Assembly (NCBI RefSeq): GCF_001625305.1
Contig: NW_017803987.1
Coordinates: 1,941,803 to 2,005,802, forward strand
Origin: Branchiostoma belcheri
Taxonomy: Eukaryota; Chordata; Leptocardii; Amphioxiformes; Branchiostomatidae
Length of the DNA: 64,000 nt
Direction: 5' to 3'
Every line of letters starts with the position of its first letter. Positions within the stretch are counted from its first letter, which is position 1. The notes beneath the pieces were generated by a model that was not told the DNA's origin, searched no databases, and saw only the letters and a program-made list of their open reading frames with translations. Positions 1 through 22,400 of the stretch are shown in pieces. Made by a program: the position numbers and the translations under genes.

Positions 1-28
1 GGGGGGGGGGGGAGGAGGTGCGTGGACC

Positions 29-290
29 TTACGGTAGAGAGGCCCGAAAGGCCTCCACAGATTGTGCCTGTATGGCCGGGACAGGTAAACTGTTCCACTC
101 TCGTATCGAGCGTGGGAAAAATGAGAATTTGAAACAGTCTTTCGTTGCAGGGATAATATTGTATTTAAAGGCGTGGCTACCTCTGGTGCGCCGCTGTGCA
201 GGAATAAGATATTGTTCAGAGGGTATGCGCATGTGACCGTGAGTTATTTTGAACATTGTAGTCAGACGTGCCTCTCTTCTTCTGTGAGTG
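29..290 (-). mobile_element. C-terminal fragment of a LINE reverse transcriptase
   Basis: The minus-strand translation contains KITHG and then SFFPRSIREWNSLP, the usual C-terminal signature of CR1/jockey-type non-LTR retrotransposon proteins. The RT catalytic core is absent, so this is a 5'-truncated dead copy. A poly-G run of at least 12 bases opens the window just beyond it. Family assignment rests on the motif alone. Confidence 0.7.
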
Positions 291-430
291 CCTCTCTTCT
301 CCTGAGTGATGAAACATTGTACTATCGGTTTTCCAACACTGACATTGAAAATGTAAGTGCCCTCATGCATGTTTTACTTTGTTAAACAGTATTGTATAAG
401 TTGGATCACTAGAGATCCTTACCTTAGACC

Positions 431-775
431 TTAGGTCCTCCTGTGCCTACAGGCACATTGGGCAGCAAGTTTCCATCTGGGCCGAGTAGCTGCAGCCTCC
501 TCAGCCTCTTCCCAGGCAATGTTGGCCTTCTTGAGGTTCTGAAAGGTTCTTCGCCAGGTGTTCTTTGGCCCTTCTTCCTTCCTTCTGCCCCCTGGTGGCA
601 CCCAGGTCATGGCCGTCTTTGAGTGGTGCTGACTTGATAGGCGTAGGATGTGGCCTGCCTGTTGCATCCTCTTGTCTGTTATAATGTCCCCCAAGGGTTG
701 GATCTTCGCTCTTCTGAGAATCTCCTCGTTTGTGATGTGATCTTGCCATCTTACTTTCAAGATTCTTCTCAACAT
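431..775 (-). mobile_element. RTE-like LINE reverse transcriptase C-terminus (remnant)
   Basis: The open frame begins LRRILKVRWQDHITNEEI and continues to GHILRLS and WRRTF. This is the typical C-terminal tail of endonuclease-reverse transcriptase elements, where the pattern is RRL-GHVLR followed by a proline/glycine-rich stretch and W-R-T. No RT core is present. It is a 5'-truncated insertion facing the next remnant. Confidence 0.7.
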
Positions 776-790
776 CTTTTTTCCTAGGCC

Positions 791-1217
791 TTGATATCAA
801 TACTTTTAAATCAATATAGTATTTATGTCATGAATATGTCACATTCTAGAAAACTAAACGGAACATACACGAAGATGTTGCGAGTGGTTTTCAATACACC
901 ATGGTGGAAACACACTACTAATGAACAGTTATACGGTTCGCTACCAAATGTAACTTCAGTAGTCAAATGTCGACGACTAAGCTTGGTCGGTCATGTAATA
1001 CGTAGTGAAGAACCAGCCAGTAGGCTTCTACTCTGGAACCCTGATACCTGTAAGAGAAGAGTTGGACGCCCAAACATAACAGTTAAGAAACTTATTGAAA
1101 CTGAAACTGGCTTGGAGGGACATGAACTTTTCTCAGTGATGTATGACAGACAGTTGTGGCGAACTAACTTTGTATGCTCCACCTCTACGGAGGATGAATG
1201 ATGATGATGATAGTATT
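791..1217 (+). mobile_element. RTE-like LINE 3' end with GATGAT tail
   Basis: The plus-strand translation shows YTKMLRVVFNTPWWKHTTNE, then RRLSLVGHVIRSEE and GRPN. This is again the C-terminal tail of RTE/endonuclease-RT proteins, but of a subfamily different from the preceding remnant. It ends in ATGATGATGATGATAG, a short-repeat 3' tail typical of RTE-type elements. It stops about 30 bp before the splice acceptor of the exon at 1247, so it lies in the last intron of that gene. Confidence 0.7.
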
Positions 1218-1246
1218 TATTTCAAAGTATTTTCTATATTCTGAAG

Positions 1247-1419
1247 GTGGTGCAAAAGCCAAGCTTCTTCCAGTGGAAGTGGATTTTGTTGTCCAGACCT
1301 TCAAAGAAGCAGGCTTCTCAGACATACAGACGGTGTACTACCCTTCACCGGAAAGGTCAGAGTTCAAGGTCACTGATGTCAAGGGCATGCTGTTCTTCAC
1401 TGCAAAGAAAAGTAGCTAA
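1247..1419 (+). CDS. Last exon of a plus-strand gene, possibly a SAM-dependent methyltransferase
   Basis: An AG acceptor at 1245-1246 opens a 57-residue C-terminal exon ending in TAA. It reads with a split first codon, includes FKEAGFSDIQ and PSPERSEFKV, and ends GMLFFTAKKSS. The 'EAGF' helix followed by a hydrophobic strand ending in FFTAKK resembles the last alpha-beta units of Rossmann-type class I methyltransferases, where a terminal GxxFFTARK-like strand is common. That family call is weak because only the C-terminus is visible; the remaining exons lie left of the window. A MITE starts 9 bp after the stop, so the 3'UTR begins inside a transposon. Confidence 0.45.
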
Positions 1420-1428
1420 AAATTGCAA

Positions 1429-1831
1429 TTAGGCCATGTTGATTTGATTGTATGGATGACATCCGTGCGTGAACGAATTTTTGGCCATTTCCAAAAAAAT
1501 GAAGTTTTCAACCATACTGTAAATCGTACAAAGCAGTTGCAAAATTAGCAAATATATATCGTAAGTTGCAAAAAAATATTGGAAAACGATATCAATATTG
1601 TAGAATGCCAAAATCAAACAAGAAAGACGAAAATGTAAAGAAATGAATTTGAAGAGTAGATTATTTGCCATACTATACAATGTACTGTCATTTGTTCAAC
1701 CTTCATGACTACGTACTAGGTTTCATAATGAAATCAACTTTTTTTGCCAAACTTTTTTTTATTCGCACGCTCGCATCAGTTTTGGGGTTCCCAGAGGATG
1801 TCATCCATATAATCAAATTAACATGGCCTTA
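1429..1831. mobile_element. MITE family A (full copy)
   Basis: The element has terminal inverted repeats (GGCCATGTTGATTTGATT at the left, its near reverse complement at the right) and subterminal ATGGATGACATCC. It is about 400 bp, non-coding and A/T-rich inside, flanked by TTA. A second full copy lies at 35605-36014, with reversed or partial copies at 26380-26690, 20460-20506, 23163-23198 and 54356-54402. Confidence 0.85.
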
Positions 1832-3944
1832 GCTTTGTCATAAAAGTTTAGGATTGACATTATCTCAGAACAAAGGTTGTAGATATGATTGATATTCTTC
1901 TAAATCTTGTTTCATTAAAATAGTATGGAATTAAAGTTCAAAAACAGTTGATACAAGAGCCATAGGTTTCTACATGTACCTACTTAATATTACAGCAATG
2001 ATATCATCATGCAATGAATAATAATTATGGCAGTTTGCAAGTTAAAAAAATATTGACAAAATACCTTCTAAATCACACATTTATTAACAAGAAGCAGCAA
2101 TTTACACCACACTATCATGACGATACCAATATTTTCCTTTAGTTAGTAGCTGGACATCACATGTATTGGAAGAACAGCTGATCTATTTAATTTTGGAGCA
2201 ATAATAGGTTGAATCAAGAAGACAATTTTACTATGAAAAATGTTTTATCATGTTACCTAACGAATCTAAAGGCAAAACAAAACAAAGAAAAAAAGAACTG
2301 TAACTGTAACAACATTTTTCTGTGTGTTTTCCTGTGCTTTATGCTTTTCAAATAGTTAAGTACACAGTGTTAATATCATTTACAGTGACTGTATGACTAC
2401 ATCATTTTATGGTACTAGACCAGAAGTATAGCACTTCTCAACTACAAAATTTTACAAAGCTTCAAACATCTTGAAAGACAACAATACTTTAATGCTATCA
2501 GAAGGGCAAGATTCATAAAATTACAGCAGATAATATTAAAATATCTTCAGATATTTCTACTGCAAAGTGTCAATACAACTAACTTATCTACACTCTGAAT
2601 TACAAATCTGCATTAGAATACTCTGTTGAGAAGTTATGATTTAAATTTCTACAAATTTCCCTTTTTTGTTGCTGCCAAGAAATCTAATGATATGCTTTTA
2701 AGTTGATTGCTTTCTGCATAGTCTCTAGCTTACCTTACATTTGCAACCTCAAATTTATACTAACAAAGATTTTCTAACAATAAATTTTTGTTTTTTAATC
2801 TTTATGCACAAGGCTGATAATCAACATACTGTACAAGACAGATTTCAAATTATGTTTTTCTATCTACATAAATTTAAGCGTAGAATCTTTGATAAGTTTA
2901 GATTGCTTTGAGGTAACTGATTTACAAAAAGAATTAGAAAATGTCTCTCCTTTGATAGTTTTGTCATACAGCCTATCCCATAATAGTATGGCCTCATAGT
3001 ATTGCCAAATACATATATGCCAGACTCTATGATTCCTACACTGTTTTAAGAGCAACTTTTTTTCGACACCCAAATTGGAAAGGCCTAAAATTTCAGCTGG
3101 TGTAATGAATAATATATATTTTGATTAAAGATTCTATTACACATAACAGTTCAAAATATCTTACATCAAATTATGGTCAATACCTAACTTTAATCTTTAA
3201 TTAGCAAATTTTTACAGGAAATTACTTTCTGGTTTTAATCTCTAGCTTTACAATGTAAATAACACTGATGGTTTCAAAGGTTTTTGTCTCCTTTGTTGTA
3301 GTGAGTGACAGAGTCACATAGTATTCAAGTAACATACATACCTACCATGCTTACTTTTATAATGAGCAACTTCAACTATGACTGCCATTTTAATGCCAAC
3401 CCCCTGCAATAGAATGGTACATTCCATTTCGCATTTAAAACTCATGGTAAGGTTGGAACAAACTATTCTAAAACAGGTAATTACAATACCTTTTGGTCAG
3501 TCACTTTTGCCCCTTGCTGATAGATGTTGCCTGCTCACTCAATTTGAACCATTGGTGACATTTACACATTACAGCATTTTAAAGATGCCTAATGTCATTT
3601 TGACAGCTTGATTCTTCAGTCAATATTCTACTCACTTAATAGTTGAAACAAGTCACTATCCGAAAATTTATCAGGAAAAAATATCCTAGGTTGAACCTTT
3701 CTTAAAATTGCATTAAGAAGACTTATTAGGCATCCAATGCAATTTCAAGGTGGCAAAACTGGAATATACTGAATAAGGCAGTCTGTTAATATTAACATAT
3801 ATTGCCCCATATTAGTACATTTGTTTCTGAGTATTTCATATTTTGGGCATACAAATCTGCAGAAAACAAGCCCCTAGGTGAGTTTTATTTTCGTACACAA
3901 AAATCAGCCCAAGACCCTTTTCCAGTAGCCGTTTACCGTTACAG
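1832..3944. other. Intergenic stretch without recognisable gene
   Basis: This is A/T-rich sequence between the end of the left-hand gene and the TTC39C 3' end. The only open frames are short (up to 77 codons), lack splice context and resemble nothing I recognise. ATTAAA-type poly(A) signals near 1915 could serve the left-hand gene. I see no RNA gene or clear repeat here. Confidence 0.5.
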
Positions 3945-4282
3945 AATGGACCTATACCATTATTACATCACAGTTTGTTTACCGCAATGAATGCCGGTCA
4001 ATAGATGTTTATATTGTACAGGGATGTGTAGCGCGGTGCGTGTTTGTGTAACGTTAGCGTTAGTCTAATATAAAGCTTTTAATACAGCACTACTTTCGTC
4101 TAATGTCACAACTAAATCACCCATGCGGCATGTAATGCTGTGTCAACACAACTAGACGCAGCAAAATAAGATATACCTTACTTTGAAAACTTTGAAATGA
4201 TCTTTATTCTTTAACTGACCGTTCTAGAATGTTCTTTACAACAGGTAAACAAACTGTGACGTAATAATGGTATAGGTCCATT
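3945..4282. mobile_element. MITE with 38-bp terminal inverted repeats in the TTC39C 3'UTR
   Basis: AATGGACCTATACCATTATT begins the left end, and its reverse complement closes the right end at 4282. The arms match almost perfectly for about 38 bp. The element starts 70 bp downstream of the TTC39C stop. The first AATAAA on the TTC39C strand (4208-4203) lies inside it. Confidence 0.85.
4203..4208 (-). terminator. TTC39C: Candidate poly(A) signal of TTC39C
   Basis: AATAAA on the minus strand, about 145 bp downstream of the TTC39C stop and the first canonical hexamer after it. It is carried by the MITE spanning this position. No transcript evidence is available here. Confidence 0.45.
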
Positions 4283-4352
4283 ACTAGTAGGAAGAACAAA
4301 CTGAACCGAACAGAACTGGCAAGAAAACAAGTTGGTACTGTGCTCTGTAGTT

Positions 4353-14638
<10,286 letters not shown>

Positions 14639-15028
14639 ATGGAGGACGGTGTTGATGACAAAACACAGAACAACGACATATTGCAGTCAACATCCACAAC
14701 AAATGATGACAGACTCTCACAAGAACAAGAAGACAGATCCTTTCTCAGAGAACGCTTTTTACACTTTCTTAAGGGCATTCAAGGAAAGCGGACACACTTT
14801 AAGATGTACGAGAAGACAGAAGTTGACGCAACATTCCAACTCTCGGACATCGATGGCCAAAACTTCCTGGTGTCCGATCTGGAAACACCAATGGGGACAC
14901 AGCCACAGGCAATGCTGAGGTGTGCTGACATCATTTCCTGTTCTGTGGACGTTAGGGACTGGAGAGCACAACATGTGATGACCATTTCCTGTTCTGTGGA
15001 CATAGGGACCGGAGAGCACAAGATGTGA
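14639..15028 (+). CDS. GEMIN7: Gemin7 (SMN complex component)
   Basis: A single coding exon encodes 129 residues, close to the roughly 130 of human Gemin7. The match is to the Sm-like C-terminal half: RERFLHFLKGIQGK, FQLSDIDGQNFLVSDLETPM and then AMLRCADIIS, which correspond in order to the vertebrate LRERYL, DLDVANFYVSQLQTPIG and ALLRCSDIIS. Gemin7 pairs with Gemin6 as an Sm-like heterodimer in the SMN complex that loads Sm proteins onto snRNAs. The ATG follows an acceptor 11 bp upstream. The family normally ends a few residues after RCSDIIS. Here the frame runs into a 52-bp minisatellite derived from its own end and gains about 30 residues containing a second SCSVD before TGA. Whether the tail is translated as read is inference. 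Confidence 0.85.
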   Translation: MEDGVDDKTQNNDILQSTSTTNDDRLSQEQEDRSFLRERFLHFLKGIQGKRTHFKMYEKTEVDATFQLSDIDGQNFLVSDLETPMGTQPQAMLRCADIISCSVDVRDWRAQHVMTISCSVDIGTGEHKM

Positions 15029-15466
15029 TGACATCATTTCCTGTTCTGTGGACATAGGGACCGGAGAGCACAAGATGTGATGACCATTTCCTGTTCTGTG
15101 GACATAGGGACAAGAGAGCACAAGATGTGCTGACATCATTTACTGTTATGTGGACATAGGTACTAGAGAGCACAAGATGTGCTGACATCATTTCCTGTTC
15201 TGTGGACATAGGGACTGGAGAGCACAAGATGTGATGACATCATTTCCTGTTCTGTGGACATAGGGACTAGATAGCACAAGATGTGATGACATCATTTCCT
15301 GTTCTGTGGACATAGGGATTGGAGAGCACAAGACATGATGACATCATTGCCTGTTCTGTGGACATGGGGACTGGAGAGCACAAGATGTGATGACATCATT
15401 TCCTGTTCTGTGGACATAGGGACTAGATAGCACAAGATGGGATGACATCATTTCCTGTTCTGTGGA
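14926..15466 (+). repeat. 50-52-bp minisatellite, about 10-11 copies, seeded from the GEMIN7 coding end
   Basis: GTGGAC recurs at 14945, 14996, 15048, 15098, 15150, 15202, 15254, 15306, 15358 and 15410, with a last partial copy near 15462. The unit contains GCTGACATCATTTCCTGTTC, which in the first copy encodes the conserved ADIIS of Gemin7, so the array originated from coding sequence. Open frames on the minus strand here are repeat artefacts. Confidence 0.93.
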
Positions 15467-15594
15467 GTAGTGGTAGCGGGGCCATATATGCAAATGAGCA
15501 CTTACGTGCAAAGTAGCTGAAGAACTTTAAGAAGCAGTACGAAGAAGGTCCTCTTTTGAATAAGAACTTTCTACCATGAAGCAGAGCAGAGATA

Positions 15595-15600
15595 AATAAA
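15595..15600 (+). terminator. GEMIN7: Candidate GEMIN7 poly(A) signal
   Basis: AATAAA is the first canonical hexamer downstream of the minisatellite, so the whole array would lie in the 3'UTR. Confidence 0.45.
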
Positions 15601-15871
15601 ATTACTATTATGTCATTGATTTTCTGTTTGTGTTGCATTCCTTTCGTGTGTCCTGTGCATGAAATATACATGTATGTTAATACTTTAGGTTAGCTATCAA
15701 AAGATCAGATTGTTTTATTTCAGCATTTAAAGCTTCAGGACATATTAGTAACTGTTATAAAATATTTTTTGTCTGAAATTATGAAAGTGCATTGCATAAA
15801 GGTAATCGCAAATTATATGAAGAAATATGCAAATTATTGGTAGGCAAATCACCCAGTAGTCGCCCGCTTTT

Positions 15872-16143
15872 AGGCCCGTTCACACGATTATGATCGAATT
15901 CTAGGACGAGATTCACCGCCTCTGGTGGGAGCACGTCGGCATGCGGCCGATCGCGAGGTACGCACCAGCATGCAGGTCGTTGACCTCTAATATTGATAAC
16001 ACGCTACCTTCACGAAACAACAATGAATGTAGTTTAGGCGAATCGTGATCGGGCACGGTTTTGAAGGAACGTGTGCCACGTGGACGTGAGGAATGCGGTT
16101 TACCTGATGAATCGCTGTACGTGTTTCCGTGTGAACAGGGCCT
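15872..16143. mobile_element. MITE with AGGCCCGTTCACACG termini
   Basis: The left end AGGCCCGTTCACACG is mirrored at the right end by CGTGTGAACAGGGCCT. About 270 bp, GC-richer than its surroundings, non-coding. It lies between GEMIN7 and the NRF-like gene. A TTA follows the right end; target duplication is uncertain. Confidence 0.75.
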
Positions 16144-16440
16144 TAGCCTACCATTCGTTCATACCATACTCATAATTCCTTTGTTAGAAAAATAATTCAG
16201 TCAGTCTCCGTCTGGTGTTCTAGCCAATCATAATGGCCTTTGATTCTCCAACCAATTTCCTATAGTGGCATTTACATATCTGTGCAAGTACCTGGTTCCA
16301 CGTGATTTCCTCCAGATATTTCTTTGCACACAGGGGCGCAGCAATGGCCTTTGAGTCGGATTCCCAATCTTGCTACTTACTTTGCTTTTCGACATTCAGT
16401 CATAAGTTCTTTGCTGTTCGTAGCACTTGTCCTCAATAGT

Positions 16441-19400
16441 ATGAAGTTACTGTTGGGCCTATGCTTCCTGCTGGTGGCCCTACGCGTGGTATGTGCTCAA
16501 AATGTTTGGGGCAACCAAATCCAGGGTTTCTACCATCTAGTGGAAAGAATGAAAGCCGCTCTGCAGAGAGAAGCGTTGGACATCCTGACCAACTTGGATC
16601 TGAAGTGGCACGAAGTCATCTGGACGAACGCCAACATGAGTCGGCGGTGTGAAGACGACATGTTGAAGTATAGGGAAGACCTCTTCCATAGGGAGAACTA
16701 CGCACTACACAGTAAGCAATTTACTAACTCTACGCTCTACACAGGAAATAATTCACTAACTCTACGCTATATACAGTAATTTACTAACTCTACGCTCTAC
16801 ACAGGAAGTAATTCACTATATACGCTGTTTTCACTGTCTCTTACCATGGTACTAGTAACTGGTGTTGGGTTACATCATGTTGCAATTTTATAGCAGGAGG
16901 GATTTAGACTGCTGTCACCACATATATTAATGTGTTGGAGTAAGAATTAACAGAGCAGGCCATATACGAAGGTAAACATGCATTTGCTTTGCAAATGTTA
17001 CCTTTTTAGTTTTTAATTAATTTACCCGATCTAGTGCTTGACGCTTGTGGGAAACCTCCGAGTGGTATACTAACCGGAAATCTGAACTGGCTCGGCAGTT
17101 ATCCTCAGTGCGTCAAAGTGACTACAGAAGAGTACAACATAACTTTCAACGGGAAATACTTCTTGGCACAACTAGTTCTTACAGAACAAACCAATCAGGT
17201 GAGGCTTTATAATTACTACTTGGCACGTCTAATCCTTACCGAACAAACCAATCAGGTGAGGTTTTACTTCTTGACACGTGTAGTTCTTAGAGAACAAACC
17301 GATCAGGTGGGGTTTATCACTTTTTTTTTTCATTACAACAGCATGACTAGAGTTAACTAGTTCACGGTTTAGATTGCACATGCAAGAGGTCAAATATAAG
17401 GCTCATTTAGTTTTCCATGTCGGGCGTATTTCTTAATGTCTCACGGGCCTTCTTTACCCTCTATGCATGCGCAGTTAAAACTAGGAGCTTGCTTATTGGT
17501 ATCAATTTTTTCGAATACTGATGTGCATATTCACTGTCCAATGCTCAATTGTCTCTATGGCGTCCTAGCGTTTATGACACCCTTTTTTGGCACGCTAATA
17601 AGTTACTGAGAGTAAATGTTGTATTTTGTTGCTGTGTTCTATACCAGACCAAAATCTCCCTGAAAGTCGGCCTGTGCGTCCCCGATTCGTGCACGGAGCA
17701 CGACGTCATTTTGCAGCTAGAGAACAGTAAGTAACATGTCTCTATACGATACTTAGGTTAAACACCCGTATAGACAAATATGAAACTATGTAATTATTGG
17801 GTTATGTGCCAGTTAATCACAATTTCAGCACCAATCGAAATATGCCACGGAATAAATACCTGACGTTAACATCGATGAAAATGAAAATGATGGAATAAAT
17901 GAATGGCTTTGAAAATGCTCTCACAGTTGTATTTGTTCTTATTTGTTTTTTCTTCTTCCAGACCCTCTTTTCGGGTACATGGGGAATTGGAGAGTCCTAA
18001 ATATAACGGCTTATATACCGGAAGTTGCGCCCATCAACCCCGGGACAGTGTCTGCAATGTAGGTCTTTTTTTTACTTTTAATTAAAATATCGAACTTGAC
18101 CGGCATCTTTCTTTTCCTTACCTAACCACTAAATATCATTAACAAGCATCTACGTTTTCTTAATCTTCTTTGCAATGTACTTATGTAACTATGTGTGTGT
18201 GCGTTTGTCTATATATTTGTGTGTGTGTCTTTAGTGTGTGTGTGTGTACATTTGTGTGTGTGTGTGTGTGTGTACATGTGTGTTTACAGGTACATGTGTG
18301 TGTATGTGTGTGTTGCATTGTGTGCGTGTGTGTTTGTGCCCCATAGTTTAATTTTGTATATAAAAGTTACCCAAGACAAAAACGTACATCTTGTCTTTCC
18401 GTTTGCAGTTTCATCTGTGCATTACTTTGCATATTGCAGCTGGTTGGTACGTTGTATGACGTCATCATTGAACGGCCTCGAAAAAACGGTAGTCGGAAGG
18501 TACGTTATTCCAATATATTTACTGGAGCATAATTGCATAATCCTCTTAATTTTTAGTATTTTCCAGGAATTAACAAACAAGCTTAATACACATTTATCGT
18601 GTTTCCCGAAGGAAAACATATTGTTTTTTGCTGTTTCCAAATAAGGTCAATGACATGAACCAGAGGTCTGTCACCATGGTAAATAGTGTTGGGTTACATC
18701 ATGTTGCAATTTTATAGCAAGAGGGATTTAGACTCCTTTGCTTAAGTAAGAATTAACAGAGCAGACAATACTCAGAGGTAAACATTATGCATTTGCTTTT
18801 CAAATGGTACTCTTTTTTTTTCTCTAGAATCTACAGGCTACGCTTGAAGAAGAAGGTAAGCTATAGATATAGGGAATAATGTTAGATCAACTTCAGTTGT
18901 GAACCATGATAAGGAGGGGGGGGTACAAACTTAGTCACGTTTACGACCGCATCATGCCTACTGCAACGCCATCTAGCGGCGCGAAGTAGAATCAGGCATT
19001 ATTGCTGTGACTGATGCACCAAATTACACGTGTAAAGATGTTAATTTATGCTACTATACATCATATTCTTGTGTCAGAAAAATATGTGTTGCAGCAGTAT
19101 TTTTCTTTAAAAATAAAACATGATCAGTTTTTTCCTGGCATTCTATAATTTATTCTATCTTATATGATGTATCCAAAAAATGGGTGCACCAGTGCACCTA
19201 CTGCCAAAAAAATAATTTTCAGCCCTGGATTGTGATGACTAATCGGCAGCGATCTATCCTTTGTTCATGATATAATTATTCAGGTATTTCCCGCCGACTA
19301 CTTCTGGCCTTTTCCATCTATAACAACCTCGAGAGGCTTTTCAGCACCAAGCAGACGTCTGGCAGTATCCCCTGTCTACACGGCATCCGCTTCCTCAGTC

Positions 19401-22400
19401 TCAGCTGGGTCATCTTGGGTCACACGTACATCTACTCAGTCGAAACTATTGGTAATTACATGTACCGCCATGAAAAATGGAGGCATTGTTTTTGGGGTGT
19501 CTGTCTGTTTGTCTGTTTGTGTTTCCGCAACTTTAAATTTGTGGTCAGCATAACTTCAGAACGCCTTTATGGATTGTAATCATATTTGGTATGTTGGTAG
19601 GTCTTAGGAAGACGAGTTAAGTTCAACAGATACCAATTATGCCAATGATGACATAATTGGGTAATTACCAATAGTTTCGACTGAGTAGATTATTATCGAA
19701 TCGACCGAATCACTCAGTCATCTGTCTGACACAATCCATGACTTCATGCACGTGTGACGTCAGCAATAGGTCAAAGGTTCTTGGAAGTCTGTATCACCTC
19801 CCGTCCCGGTGGGTGCGCCCTGACGTAGTAGCTGACCGTAGATATAGATGACCGTAACTTTCTGATAAATCTTAACGTTGCAATTGAAAAATACAAGGTC
19901 AGTCTGAGAGTTTTGTAAAGATTGAAATATTCATATCCCTGTAACTTTGAACTTTTTCTTTTCTTTTCCTAGATAATCCGGTGGTGCTACTTGAAATAGT
20001 CAAAACGTTTACATTTCAAGTGGTTCTCCAGACCATTCTGGCGGTGGACACATTCTTTTTTCTCGGGTTAGTGTAACATTTGTTTCTAGTTTATTCAGTT
20101 TGGTAACATTTTCATGTATTTTCAATTGTTTTTGCAGTAACATATATTTTACGTATGAGAGCTTTGTCCATTATATTAATCACAGACTTATGTATAGTTA
20201 TGGTTCAAAGCAATGTGTGAATTTCTATTCCGTGTTAATTATGGTCCTAATTTAACATAATGTTATCATTTTTATGGGTATGCTTCTAGTGGGCTACTAT
20301 TGGCGTATCTCTTGTTGAAACGATTGGAAGAGTCATCAGAAGAAGGAAAAACGATCAGATTTTTGATGCTGTACGTCCAAAGATACCTCAGGTAAGGTAA
20401 CGGTTACTTGTCCAAGATACTTACTGGCATATGTCAAAACTTTCTTCTGGAAACGGACGAAAATCCGTAGATGTCATCAATATTACGAAGTCAACATGGC
20501 CTTAGTGATTCACCATGACTTGCACCAACACAGATGAATTTTAAGACAAGACTTGTCTTCATATATGCATGTCTTCCTTCTCCTTTACTTTAAGGCTGAC
20601 TCCAACATTGCTGTTTGTGATCATGGTGGTGGTATGGGTGCTGCCTCAGCTGTTTATGGGACCCATGTGGCACTCAAAGTTGAGTTCTCTAGAGGGCTGC
20701 CGGACAAACTGGTGGAAAAACATCCTCTACATAAACAACCTCCTCCGTGACGACCAGGCAGTAAGACACGTTCTAGAATCCAATATCAATACCAATTACC
20801 ATGGTGACAGACGGTCTGGTTCAGGTCATTGACCAGGTCAGTGTTTGAAACGGAAGAAGAAACAGAGCAAAAACCAATGTTTTCCTTCGGTAAACATAAC
20901 TTGAAAAGTAACATTTGCAAAGCAAATGCATATTGTTTACCTTCGCATATGTTCTGCTCTATTATACGTTAATTCTAACTCAAACACATTCACACATATG
21001 GTGACAGGGGTCTAAATCCCTCCTACTATAAAATTGCAACATAATGTAACCCAACGCCAGTTACCATGGTGACAGACGGTCTGGTTCAGGTCGTTGATCA
21101 TTATGTAACTTTTTTTTTATTTCTCATGTAATATGTAGTGTCTGGACTTCACGTGGTACCTGGCTAACGACATGCAATTCTTCATCATCGGGGTTCCCAT
21201 AGTCTACCTCCTCTACAGGTGAGATCACGCTGAACTATTGGTAAACAAGACTGGCAATGTAAACGTACGTTGCCATGGCGACGATGGTTGCTGTTAGGGT
21301 TATTGTTTGCATGGCACTGCCATCATTTAATGATTTTGAGGAAGACTTGGTACATGTTAAGTCTAGACAGATACAGTGCACTCCTCCCCTGAGTGTATAG
21401 TGAACGAGCCCCGGGGTCACAGAAAGTAGGGCCATCAGGGGCAGACAGGTCTTCCCAAGGGTTTGCAGGAATGTGGGCATAGATGTGGGACAGAGATGTG
21501 CCTGTGGACATTCCATTCTTGTGGACAAAATGCCTGCACACAATACTGTACCATTAGGCTCCTCCCTGAGACTTCCCCCCAAAAAAAGTACTCCCGAGTC
21601 AATTGTTTTTGCGATACTAACACTTGTTTAGGTACACGACTCTAGTTACAGTAGTTTGCTTCTGTCCATAGGTATTGGTACGTCGGCCTTGCAGGACAAC
21701 TGGCCCTTCTTCTGGCCAACTTCGCTGCCACGGCCGTGGTAGCAGTGGAATATGACATCAGGGTTGACTTCTTCATTGCCGAGTGAGTCTCTTAGGGTTG
21801 GACAAGTTCCCACAAACTCACTCTTTACAATTTACTTCATGCTCATTACTAAACAAGGCTCATGGGAGCCACGATTTGGGTTACTGAACAGGTAGTGAAG
21901 ACAGATGTTTGTTGACCTTGGACTTAAAAAGTTTAAGATTATACTCATATACGAGACTTGCCCTATCAAGCATTAGATGGTCATTTCCACTTGGCCGAAC
22001 CAACTTTCCACTTGCCCAAAATACACATGACATTTTATGTGCAAAGAAATTATTTTATTTTAGAGTTAATAATGCTGAATGTACATTAGAAATGAACCCG
22101 TCTTTTACGTTTCATTTGGGAAGAGCGCAAGAGCGAAGAAATAGAGATGAGCCCGACCCTAAGTTCACGGAGTACTACATCAAACCCTGGGTCCGGATTG
22201 GTCCGTACCTTGTCGGCATGTTGGTCGGTTGGGTCTTGTACAAGACGAGAGAGATGCGTCAGGAGAACAAACGTGATGAAAAGATGGTATTGGTAAGCGC
22301 ATTCTTCTTCTTCTTCTTCGTAAGTGACAAATATAATAGTAATTCCAGTTTTGGTGTCAGCATGAAAGTTCATCTAAGTTGGTACATTACATTATGAAAA

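Noticed and set aside
14759..15227. Three minus-strand open frames of 80-126 codons
   Set aside because: They read across the GEMIN7-derived minisatellite; repeated SPVPMSTEQE segments are a product of the repeat.
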